A program made the translations under genes and the position numbers. This document shows, piece by piece, positions 22,453-30,073 of a stretch of 30,073 bases of DNA. Numbering within the stretch: the stretch's first letter is position 1; every line of letters starts with the position of its first letter. The notes below the pieces were generated by a model. That model had not been told where the DNA came from, searched no databases, and was given only the letters and a program-made list of their open reading frames with translations. The DNA comes from Deltaproteobacteria bacterium (GTDB lineage: Bacteria; Bdellovibrionota_C; UBA2361; J135): the NCBI GenBank assembly GCA_020635175.1, contig JACKAH010000020.1, positions 1-30,073 on the forward strand. The letters run 5' to 3'.

Positions 22453-24468
22453 CTATAATAGTGCTTCTATTTCATGAAGCCTCTCTTCAAATGATCTGTT
22501 TAAACCTAGTGGATCAAGTGGCCTTGAAAGCTCTTGATACGTAAGCCATGGATCTTGTGAATATTGATACTCAATTTTTTTAGCTTCACACTTTACAAGC
22601 TTCTTTTGTTGTTTTTTGCTTATCTTTCTTCCTAAGGCATAACGCTTCTCAGCCTTAGTGCTAAGCCTTTCACACTTCTGTGCTTGCTTTTTAAGTTTTT
22701 TAGAATTCTTCGCACTTGCTGTGGCTGGAGCCTTGGCGCTGAATAGATCAAAAAGCGGTCCAAATATGTCTTTAATTGGTCCAAGCAGATCTCCAAGCGG
22801 TCCACTATCAATGAACGATGTTACTTGAGAGAGTGCTTGATCAACTAAGCCAGAGCCAAGAACTTGATCTATAAGTTGATCAAGCTGCCCATCGATGAAG
22901 CCGAAATTGCCTAAAATATCTCCAAATGCAGATTGAATTGGATCAAGTAATCCACCAATCTGTCCAGTGACTGAATCGATTAATCCATTGAGTGAACCAA
23001 TTTGACTAGTGATTGCTCCTAGTTGTCCCGCAATTCCTCCCTGAAGCACACCGATTTGAGAAGTTAGATTATTCAGATCAACTAATCCAGCTATTCCGTT
23101 TATGTTAAGCGACCCAATAACATTTCCAAGATCTGCTTGAAATGTCTGTAAGATGCCATCAAATGAGACTAGTCCTTTTAGCTCGCCAGTTATCGATGCG
23201 ATAGTTCCATCAATCTCTCCAGTTATACTTAGCAGCCCTACTAAATCCTCTGAAGAAAGAGAGAGTGGATCGATAGCCCCGTTCAATATGCCAGATATGT
23301 TTTGAAATTGGCTTTGTAGTGAAGAGAGTTCTGAAATTTGTGAAGTTATCTGGCTAATGCCGGCCTGAAAAATAGCGTTCTCTCCAATCACTGAACTTTG
23401 AGTTTGACTTAATAGATCAAGCAATTGCTGTGGTGCAGCTGCAGGCAGTGATTGTGCAGTCTGGATAAAGCTATTAACTGAATTCAGCTGTCCAGTTAAA
23501 TGACCTGTTAGCGTAGATATCTCTAGCTGTTGTGTAGTTAGTGCATCGATCTGATTTTGAATTGTAGTGATCTCAGTCGGTGTTAAGCTTGCAGATTGTG
23601 CATTTAAAATTGCTTGTAATGAGCCAATTTGACCTATTAGCGAATTTGATTGAGCTGATAAGCTATTTATCTCGGCGTTTAGTGAGCCTTGAAGATTAAA
23701 AAGCTCTGTTACTCCAGAATTTATACCTTGGGTAGATACTATAGCTTCAACATTACTTAAGGCGCCTGAGAATTGGTTATTGTACTGACTAAGTTCTGTT
23801 AGTGAATTTACATGCACTATTAGATTTCCAACTTGACCGCCTGTAATTCCTGTAGCTTGCTGTAGTAGCATGTCCAGTTGAGCTTGATTGATTGCTCCAG
23901 AATTAAGCATCGACTCAATTTGATTTGAAATATTACTTAGGCTGTTTACGTCTAATGGATCGTTTTGAATATTTCCTAGGATGTCAGTAACTGATGTAAT
24001 GCCATTTTGCTGTAAATTTAAAAGAGTTGTGGCATAACCAGCTCCATACATTTGAGCCAAAGCATTAATATCTGTGAACTGAGAGATGTTAAAACTTGAG
24101 TATTGATCGGCAAAGTTTAGTACACCTTGCAATGATTGAAGCTCTGAAAGCTGTTCTAGATTGCCTAGGATACTATCTTGTAGTTGTAAGATAGCTTGAA
24201 TATTGCTTGGTATCGGTAGACTTCCGAGTAGACCACTTAAGTCGCCACTTTGAAGATTGTTTGTAACCTGGTCTATCTGGGCAATCATCTGTAAAACCGA
24301 AGGTTCTAGAATTTGAGAAATTGTTTCGGAGGCCGCTATAAGTACAGGTACGAGTGCCGAACTAATAAGCTTTTCGGTTTGAGGCTTTTCTGCTGCATAC
24401 AGAGTAGATGAGCAGCAAGCAGTGACAATAACGACTATTGCAGAGATAAGACGTGCTCTTACTTTCAT
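22453..24468 (-). CDS. Exported heptad-rich protein, novel
   Basis: A 671-residue protein that leads the minus-strand operon. The start ATG 24468 is preferred because the extended frame begins with GTG 24513, close to a -10-like sequence, with no ribosome site. Signal segment: SAIVVIVTACCSSTLYAAE, with a possible lipobox (VTAC at Cys19) or a normal cleavage at LYA. The body (about 40-560) is made of repeated Leu/Ile/Val at heptad-like spacing with Ser, Gln, Asn and Gly, such as NSLIGQIGSLQAIL and SQIGVLQGGIAGQLGAI, suggesting long amphipathic coils. Few charges occur. The C-terminus (about 580 onward) turns basic and Lys-rich, with C-E-R-L-S at Cys599, the tail motif of two other exported proteins. 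I know no family for it. Confidence 0.7.
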   Translation of the reverse strand: MKVRARLISAIVVIVTACCSSTLYAAEKPQTEKLISSALVPVLIAASETISQILEPSVLQMIAQIDQVTNNLQSGDLSGLLGSLPIPSNIQAILQLQDSILGNLEQLSELQSLQGVLNFADQYSSFNISQFTDINALAQMYGAGYATTLLNLQQNGITSVTDILGNIQNDPLDVNSLSNISNQIESMLNSGAINQAQLDMLLQQATGITGGQVGNLIVHVNSLTELSQYNNQFSGALSNVEAIVSTQGINSGVTELFNLQGSLNAEINSLSAQSNSLIGQIGSLQAILNAQSASLTPTEITTIQNQIDALTTQQLEISTLTGHLTGQLNSVNSFIQTAQSLPAAAPQQLLDLLSQTQSSVIGENAIFQAGISQITSQISELSSLQSQFQNISGILNGAIDPLSLSSEDLVGLLSITGEIDGTIASITGELKGLVSFDGILQTFQADLGNVIGSLNINGIAGLVDLNNLTSQIGVLQGGIAGQLGAITSQIGSLNGLIDSVTGQIGGLLDPIQSAFGDILGNFGFIDGQLDQLIDQVLGSGLVDQALSQVTSFIDSGPLGDLLGPIKDIFGPLFDLFSAKAPATASAKNSKKLKKQAQKCERLSTKAEKRYALGRKISKKQQKKLVKCEAKKIEYQYSQDPWLTYQELSRPLDPLGLNRSFEERLHEIEALL

Positions 24469-24633
24469 GCTGAAACCTATAACGAAAACAACCTTATAAT
24501 GTGTTATATGCACATTGAAGCTAGCTGTGACCTTGGCAGCACAAAGCTTATGCTCCTCCTTCTAACTATCTGTAATTACTTATGATAAATTGCTGTGTTC
24601 GTAGACTGACCGGATGCTATTCTCTTTAGTTAT

Positions 24634-25686
24634 ATGTACAAAGTTTATAGCACAAGACAACCGGTTCAGAGCGCCTATCTCATAGCGAAGGATCCCGTAT
24701 ATGTGAGTTTCCTTGATGAGAGTCCAAAACAGATAAAGGCAAAAAATGCAATTGTTGGAACTGTTGAATATTTTCTAAGAGATCATTTCCTAAAAGGCGA
24801 CAAACGTTTGTTTAACTTGTTCGCTGAAGATGGTGAGAGCGTTAAGATCATTCCCTTTGACGTTTTTGAGGAGATGATTTTAGAGTACGATTTTGGATAC
24901 AATACAAATATATTCTTGGCGAGAGCACTGGAGCTATCAAATCAATTCTACACGAGTAAGGTTGATAATCTGAGCAAGGGTGCCAATGATTACAAGCGAC
25001 GTGCTGAGGTATTTGCTAGATTCGTTTCTGAGATTGAGAAACTTTCAAAAACACTAAAGCTCTCAGAGATGGTTCCTTTTATTGAAAAACACAAGGCAAC
25101 ACAGATCTTTGAAGATGGGGATATCCTTAATGCTGATTCTGACTTTTTGCGTGTTCAGCTAGAAAATAAGGTAACAAAATTTATTCATCGTTACGAAAAA
25201 GATAAGTTTGTCTTTGAACAAAATGACAAAGCTTATTGTATGTACATTCTCTTGAAGGGCAGAGTAAGTGTCATTATTGATGGTGAAGATGTAGCAACGA
25301 TAGATCAGCCAGGTGAGGCTTTTGGAGAGATGTCTCTGTTTTTAGATGGTAAGCGAACAGCAACTATCCACACAGAGGAGCCTACAGATCTATATGTAAT
25401 TGAAAAGGAAACGATACGTAGCTGTCATGCAGATCATCCGCATCTATTTCGAGCAATCGCTAGCACCTTGGCACATCGACTAGGTGATAATTATCTGCGT
25501 CTGAGTAAAATTGAAGAGGAATTCTTACTGAAAGAGCTGAGCAATGATTACCAGACAAAAGGTAAAGCTGAATTGCAGGAGTTAGTACAGGATTTCAATC
25601 TGCTAAAAGGTGAAGTTAACGTTCTTTACCTTGAAAAGATTTGGCAAAAATATTCTCACCGTTTTACTAGGCTTGGAATTAACTAA
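24634..25686 (+). CDS. Cyclic nucleotide-binding domain protein
   Basis: A 350-residue protein. Residues 186-290 form a cyclic nucleotide-binding (Crp-type) beta-barrel: FEQNDKAYCMYILLKGRVSVII, PGEAFGEMSLFLDGKRTATI with the Gly-Glu (231-232) and Arg-Thr (241-242) that normally hold the phosphate and ribose, then LYVIEKETI. The N-terminal 85 residues (AIVGTVEYFLRDH, ESVKIIPFDVFEEMI) look like a second degenerate copy. The middle is helical. No helix-turn-helix or kinase domain is visible, so it is probably a regulatory protein rather than a Crp-type transcription factor. It heads the plus-strand operon; the next gene starts directly after its stop. No ribosome site precedes ATG 24634. Confidence 0.85.
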   Translation: MYKVYSTRQPVQSAYLIAKDPVYVSFLDESPKQIKAKNAIVGTVEYFLRDHFLKGDKRLFNLFAEDGESVKIIPFDVFEEMILEYDFGYNTNIFLARALELSNQFYTSKVDNLSKGANDYKRRAEVFARFVSEIEKLSKTLKLSEMVPFIEKHKATQIFEDGDILNADSDFLRVQLENKVTKFIHRYEKDKFVFEQNDKAYCMYILLKGRVSVIIDGEDVATIDQPGEAFGEMSLFLDGKRTATIHTEEPTDLYVIEKETIRSCHADHPHLFRAIASTLAHRLGDNYLRLSKIEEEFLLKELSNDYQTKGKAELQELVQDFNLLKGEVNVLYLEKIWQKYSHRFTRLGIN

Positions 25687-27129
25687 ATGCAGCGGCAGAA
25701 ATATGATCTAATCATAGTCGGAACAGGCTTTGCATCTACATTCTTTCTACATAACTATCTCAATAAACTCTCTGACTCTGCAAGAATTTTAATTCTTGAG
25801 CGCGGCAAACGAGGATCTCATCAGTGGAGAATCAAGAGTCGCAAACGCATGCAAAAGCATGGGGTAGTTTCGTCGATTGATTATGCCAAGACATATATAA
25901 ACACAAATCGTTCTAAAGATTGGGTTTACTCTCCTGCTTTTGGAGGAGGTTCAAATTGTTGGTGGGCAGCTACTCCTAGATTTCACCCCTCAGATTTCAG
26001 GCTAAAAACTAAGTACAATGTCGGCGTTGATTGGCCGATTGATTACGATGAGCTTGAAGCTTATTACGACCAAGCCGAAAGAATCATGTCGATATCTGGA
26101 GAATCAAATACATTTTTTAAAAGATCCAGGGCATATCCTCAAGAGCCTCATAACATAAGCAAATTTGATCAATTATTACGGGATCGTTTTGGAGATCTTT
26201 ATTTTGCTCAGCCGTGCGCTAGGCCAACAGAAGCTACAGATAATAGAAAAAGCTGTTGTGCCTCAGGTGTTTGTAACCTTTGCCCGGTGGATGCCAAGTT
26301 TACAATTGAAAATGAGCTATCCACGCTTTATGACGATCAAAGAATAGAACTGCTTACCTCTGCATATGTATCAAAGCTTGAAACCAAAAATGAGATCGTA
26401 ACAGGTGTTGTTTTCCAACAAGAAGGAAAGACAATTGAAGCTGAAGCGGAACTCGTCGTTCTTGGCGCTAATGCAATTTTTAATCCATATATTATGCAAA
26501 GATCTGGCATGGCTCATCCATTGCTTGGAAAGGGTCTAACAGAGCAGATCTCTGTAACAGCAGAGGTGTTGTTAGATGGAGTTGATAATTTCCAGGGAAG
26601 CACCTCACATACAGCTCACGGTTATATGTTGTATGATGGTAGACACCGTGAAGAAGCAGGAGCATGTTTAATAGAGTCTTCAAACATACCTAAACTAAGG
26701 CTTGAAAAGGGCAAACATCGTCAAATTGCCTACTTTAAGCTAATAGTTGAAAACCTACCTGAAGCAAAGAATCAAATTTCATCAACTCGTCGAAAACCAA
26801 AGTTGATATATGAGTCACACTCTGAGTATGGGTTAAAGGGTATTGAGCGGGCGAAGCTTGAGTTTGAAAAATTGTTGCAGCGATTCCCCATTGAAAAAGT
26901 TAGCTTTAGCTCTGAAATTGCCCCGACGGAATCTCATATTTTAGGAACGACAATAATGGGGGACGATCCAAAATCAAGTGTAATAGATAAGGATCTAGTT
27001 CATCATAAATATCGAAATCTGCTAGTCTTAGGTGGAGGCGCTTTCCCCACAATTAGCCCAGCCAATCCAACTTTAACTATCTGCGCCTTATCATTAAGAG
27101 CTGCCAAAAAATTGGGAGGCATTGCGTAA
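25687..27129 (+). CDS. GMC-family FAD oxidoreductase
   Basis: A 480-residue flavoenzyme. The FAD site VGTGFAS (about 11-17) with ILILERG, the FGGGSNCWWA motif (85-94), and the C-terminal TESHILGTTIMG and NPTLTICALSLRAAKKL (catalytic His then Asn-Pro) mark a GMC oxidoreductase. Cys190, Cys191, Cys196 and Cys199 (SCCASGVCNLC) are like the Cys cluster in membrane-bound sugar-acid dehydrogenase and cholesterol-oxidase-like relatives. It likely oxidises an alcohol or sugar, passing electrons to an acceptor. It has no signal peptide but is followed by a Tat-signal protein, which could carry it across the membrane as a pair. Start ATG 25687 directly follows the previous stop. Confidence 0.88.
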   Translation: MQRQKYDLIIVGTGFASTFFLHNYLNKLSDSARILILERGKRGSHQWRIKSRKRMQKHGVVSSIDYAKTYINTNRSKDWVYSPAFGGGSNCWWAATPRFHPSDFRLKTKYNVGVDWPIDYDELEAYYDQAERIMSISGESNTFFKRSRAYPQEPHNISKFDQLLRDRFGDLYFAQPCARPTEATDNRKSCCASGVCNLCPVDAKFTIENELSTLYDDQRIELLTSAYVSKLETKNEIVTGVVFQQEGKTIEAEAELVVLGANAIFNPYIMQRSGMAHPLLGKGLTEQISVTAEVLLDGVDNFQGSTSHTAHGYMLYDGRHREEAGACLIESSNIPKLRLEKGKHRQIAYFKLIVENLPEAKNQISSTRRKPKLIYESHSEYGLKGIERAKLEFEKLLQRFPIEKVSFSSEIAPTESHILGTTIMGDDPKSSVIDKDLVHHKYRNLLVLGGGAFPTISPANPTLTICALSLRAAKKLGGIA

Positions 27130-27551
27130 TGCTAACTCGCAGAAAATTCATACGCTCCTTTGGAATCACGATAGTTGCACTAACAGGTGCTAAGTATTTT
27201 TGGCAGGTCTTTCGGTATAGGGACAAGCATTCAGTCATAGAAGATGCGATTAGTTTAAAGCTTCCGTACCTAGATCTTGAGCAGGCAGAAATACGACGAT
27301 TTGCGCAGGATTTCATTTCAGAATATGGAGATGAGTATCAGAAGAGCTTTGAGCAGATTCGCTTTCAAGTTTTTCCATTTGGGCGTATTTCAAGGGCCAC
27401 GGATGACTTTAAAGACCATGTAGCACAGGTCTTTATTCAGAGTTCAAATCTCTGGACGGTCCCTTTTGATGATTCTAAAAAAGTAAAGTATATTGCGCTC
27501 TACGATCCATACATAGCTGGATGTAACAATATTTTTGCTGAATTTATATGA
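27129..27551 (+). CDS. Tat-signal partner of the GMC oxidoreductase
   Basis: A 140-residue protein. The N-terminus (TRRKFIRSFGITIVALTGAKYF) is a twin-arginine type signal, so folded export, probably together with the GMC enzyme, is likely. This resembles small accessory subunits (gluconate 2-dehydrogenase subunit 3 type) that precede or follow flavin dehydrogenases, but the rest is not clearly recognisable. The chain has helices to about 70, then a beta/alpha part (RFQVFPFGRIS, VKYIALYDPYIAGCNNIF). The start shares the A of the TAATG junction with the preceding gene. Confidence 0.75.
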   Translation: MLTRRKFIRSFGITIVALTGAKYFWQVFRYRDKHSVIEDAISLKLPYLDLEQAEIRRFAQDFISEYGDEYQKSFEQIRFQVFPFGRISRATDDFKDHVAQVFIQSSNLWTVPFDDSKKVKYIALYDPYIAGCNNIFAEFI

Positions 27552-29191
27552 AAATAGCGCTAGCCCAGATCAATACAGATCCTGGTAAGTTTAAAGAAAA
27601 CGCAGACAAAGTCATCGACTATATTAGACAAGCTCGTGAGCAGGGTGCTGATATAGTTGTTTTTCCAGAGATGACACTTCCTGGTTATGCTTCGTTAGAT
27701 CTCATTCTAAGTGACAATTATATTGAGGAGAATAGAGAGCAGCTTAGACGAATTATTAAAGAGACCGATCAGATCTGTGCAGTCGTTGGATTTATAGATA
27801 TCGATCGAGCAATTAGAAGACCAAATGACAATTTGTTTTTGAGATATAACTCTGCTGCTGTCATTCAAAACCAGAAGCTTCTAGCGATACGAGATAAAAC
27901 ACTTCTACCTGAATACGATATCTTTTCAGAGAAGCGCTACTTTGCAACTGCTCGTAGTCGAGACTTAGTTGAGATTAACGGAGTAAAGGTCGGAATACAG
28001 ATCTGTGAAGATCTATGGGATGAGAACTATAGAGTTAGTGTATCTAGTGAATTTGGCGAGCTTGGTGCTGAGCTGATGATTAATATTTCAGCATCACCAT
28101 TTGAGCTTGAAAAGCCTTTGGTGCGCCGGGGTTTAGTTGAGAATGTAGTAAATAGATTCAAGATACCGATGGTTTATGTAAATGCCATTGGTTCACATGA
28201 TGGCTACGAAGGTGAAATAGTCTTTGATGGTAATAGCTTCGTGCTTGATTCTGAAGCTTCATGTATTGGAGCTGCTAAATCTTTCAAAGAAGAGCTTCTG
28301 ATAGTTGATCTTGAATCACAGAGCAAAGTTAAATTTCCAGCCACCTCAGAATCACAAGACATTTACGATGCTATTTCTCTAGGAGTGAAAGACTACGTTA
28401 GGCGTTGTGGTTTTCAAAAAGTTTGCTTGGGAATCAGTGGCGGAATTGACTCAGCGCTTGTAGCTGCCGTTGCCACAAATGCGCTTGGATCTCAGAATGT
28501 AATTGGCATTACTATGCCTACTAGGTACTCAAGTAAAGAAACTCAGCAAGATGCCGAGCTTTTAGCAAAAAATTTAGGTATTGAGTTTCATCGGATTGAG
28601 ATAGAGCAGATCTTCAACGCCTATGAGCATACATTAGCACCAACATTAAAAGATGTTGAAGCTAGCGCAGGGGATGTTACTTACGAGAATATTCAGTCTC
28701 GCATCCGAGGGGCCATTTTGATGGCGCATGCTAATAGAAGAGGTGCAATATTACTTAATACAGGGAATAAAACTGAGACAGCGCTTGGTTACTGCACGCT
28801 TTACGGCGATATGAATGGTGGCTTATCAGTAATTAATGATCTGAGTAAAGATAGGGTTTACTCAGTTTCACGTTATATTAATCAAATTTCAAAAAGAGAG
28901 CTTATTCCTAATTCTATTATTGAACGAGATCCAAGTGCTGAGTTGCGCGAGAATCAAACAGATGAAGATGGTTTAGGGGCTTCCTATGAAATTCTATCAC
29001 CATTAGTTGAAGAGGTTGTTGAAAGAAATCCAAGTTTCAACGACTTGGTTGAACGGTATCCAAGCGATGTCGTCGCTAACGTTTTGCGCCTTGTTAAAAT
29101 TAACGAGTTTAAACGTCGTCAAGCACCACCTGGAATAAGAGTCACGTCAAAGGCCTTTGGTATAGGTCGTAGGGTTCCGATCAGTTATTAG
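27548..29191 (+). CDS. nadE: Glutamine-dependent NAD+ synthase
   Basis: A 547-residue two-domain NAD+ synthase. The N-terminal glutaminase (CN-hydrolase) has Glu41 (VFPEMTL), Lys117 (IRDKTLLPEYD) and nucleophile Cys153 (QICEDLWDE). The C-terminal synthase has the PP-loop LGISGGIDSALVAA (297-302) and the NKTE..LGYCTLYGDMNGGL signature. It amidates deamido-NAD+ using ammonia from glutamine, with ATP. The start ATG overlaps the preceding gene by four bases (ATGA). No truncation. It is inside an operon with a GMC redox enzyme. Confidence 0.97.
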   Translation: MKIALAQINTDPGKFKENADKVIDYIRQAREQGADIVVFPEMTLPGYASLDLILSDNYIEENREQLRRIIKETDQICAVVGFIDIDRAIRRPNDNLFLRYNSAAVIQNQKLLAIRDKTLLPEYDIFSEKRYFATARSRDLVEINGVKVGIQICEDLWDENYRVSVSSEFGELGAELMINISASPFELEKPLVRRGLVENVVNRFKIPMVYVNAIGSHDGYEGEIVFDGNSFVLDSEASCIGAAKSFKEELLIVDLESQSKVKFPATSESQDIYDAISLGVKDYVRRCGFQKVCLGISGGIDSALVAAVATNALGSQNVIGITMPTRYSSKETQQDAELLAKNLGIEFHRIEIEQIFNAYEHTLAPTLKDVEASAGDVTYENIQSRIRGAILMAHANRRGAILLNTGNKTETALGYCTLYGDMNGGLSVINDLSKDRVYSVSRYINQISKRELIPNSIIERDPSAELRENQTDEDGLGASYEILSPLVEEVVERNPSFNDLVERYPSDVVANVLRLVKINEFKRRQAPPGIRVTSKAFGIGRRVPISY

Positions 29192-30073
29192 ATGAAAGCT
29201 CAAATTTTAAAAGCTTTTGAGAAACGAGAAAATCTTTCAAAACAGACCCTGGCTTATCGAATCTTTGATGGCGTTGCAGATGGAAAAGAGGGCTTATATA
29301 TCGATAGATTTGGTGATTTAGTCATTGCTCATTGGTTAGGCAGTAAACACTTCAAACAAGAATTAGTTACCACAATAGATTGGAAGCAATTAGGAATAGA
29401 GTCTGTCTATTTTAGAGCTCATCAAAAAGATCCTAAGCAAACGGTAGAGCATGGCGCACAATTAATTCTAGGCGAGAAACGAGAACAGATAACAATACTA
29501 GAGCATGGAATTAGCTATCTTATCAGACCAGAACGTGCTGTAAGTGGAGGATTGTTTCTTGATACTCGAGACATTCGAGGACAAATTAAAAAAACTTCAG
29601 AGTATAAAAAAGTTCTTAACACATTTTGCTATACGGGATCTCTTGGCATAGCTGCGGCAAGTGGTGCTGCTAGAGAGGTAGTGCAGGTTGATAGTAATAA
29701 ATCAGTGCTGAGCTGGGCTCGTGAGAATTATGAAATTAACCAGCTAAGTACTGAGATGCGCTTTATTCCTGAAGATTCCTTTACGTTTATGCAGCGAGAG
29801 GCAAAACGTATCGAGAAAGGAGCAGAGCCATACGACCTAGTGATTTTAGATCCTCCAACATTTGGTAGAAGTAAAAAAGGAGCCTATCGCTTAGAAGAGA
29901 AGCTTGAAGAGCTCGTATTGCTAGCTTTTCAGATACTTTCAGAAAAAGCTGAGCTTATCTTCACAGCTAATTATTCAGAGATGACCCCTGAGCTTTTAGA
30001 GCAAATCATAACTATCAACGCAAATAGAGTTGGAATCGAGTTTGCATCTATAGAAAGATTGTTGCCACCAGAG
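29192..30073 (+). CDS. RlmI-like SAM-dependent methyltransferase, 3' partial
   Basis: The first 294 codons of a methyltransferase that continues beyond the window. ATG 29192 directly follows the nadE stop (TAGATG). Motifs: AYRIFDGVADGKEGLYIDRFGD, GLFLDTRDIR (about 120-129), SAM motif I FCYTGSLGIAAASGA (145-159), VQVDSN (motif II Asp), and DLVILDPPTFGRSK (216-228). These fit the class I rRNA large-subunit methyltransferases RlmI/RlmK, which modify cytosine or guanine. The N-terminal PUA domain of E. coli RlmI is absent, so it is a shortened form, acting in the cytosol on RNA. Confidence 0.85.
   Translation, partial: MKAQILKAFEKRENLSKQTLAYRIFDGVADGKEGLYIDRFGDLVIAHWLGSKHFKQELVTTIDWKQLGIESVYFRAHQKDPKQTVEHGAQLILGEKREQITILEHGISYLIRPERAVSGGLFLDTRDIRGQIKKTSEYKKVLNTFCYTGSLGIAAASGAAREVVQVDSNKSVLSWARENYEINQLSTEMRFIPEDSFTFMQREAKRIEKGAEPYDLVILDPPTFGRSKKGAYRLEEKLEELVLLAFQILSEKAELIFTANYSEMTPELLEQIITINANRVGIEFASIERLLPPE

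Overview
The window reads as a chromosomal segment of a Gram-negative bacterium with an AT-rich genome (typical genes are about 38 % GC by hand counts on sample lines). The Gram-negative call rests on two periplasmic L,D-transpeptidases, several exported proteins with Sec signal peptides, a YceI-type periplasmic protein, and TraU/TrbC-like type IV secretion components. I cannot name the lineage from sequence alone. No rRNA, tRNA or CRISPR array was seen.

Layout. 1-7.4 kb is a compositional mosaic: the end of an Lrp/AsnC-like regulator, an IS110-like transposase gene flanked by unusual hairpins, a small exported protein, a GC-rich M17 leucyl aminopeptidase, two overlapping AT-rich L,D-transpeptidase genes, and a very GC-rich orphan gene. 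7.7-16.8 kb is mostly ordinary native genes: an exported basic-tailed protein, an acidic-N-terminus orphan, YceI, an arylsulfotransferase-like propeller, a HAD phosphatase, a PafA-like alkaline phosphatase, a CsaA-type tRNA-binding protein, and a coupled prenyl synthase/inositol-phosphatase pair. 16.9-19.6 kb is a large secreted protein with two SdrD-type B domains. 19.6-24.5 kb is a palindromic intergenic repeat and a minus-strand operon of four exported proteins that includes TraU-like and TrbC-like components and a 671-residue heptad-rich protein. 24.6-30.07 kb is a tight plus-strand operon: cyclic-nucleotide-binding protein, GMC oxidoreductase, Tat-type partner, NAD synthase and an RlmI-like methyltransferase that runs off the end.

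How parts work together. The two transpeptidases probably act on the same peptidoglycan substrate. The GMC enzyme and its Tat-signal partner look like one redox complex. The minus-strand T4SS-like operon lacks ATPases, pilin and relaxase in view, so it may be part of a larger locus or a repurposed module.

Most notable observations. (1) Three otherwise unrelated exported proteins share an ungapped C-terminal Cys/Lys motif, C-x2-L-x5-K-x-[I/Y]. (2) A TraU/TrbC-like operon is led by a novel heptad protein. (3) An IS110-like protein appears to lack most canonical catalytic residues and sits between elaborate hairpin structures. (4) Two strongly GC-rich single-gene islands, each with its own terminator hairpin, lie in AT-rich DNA.
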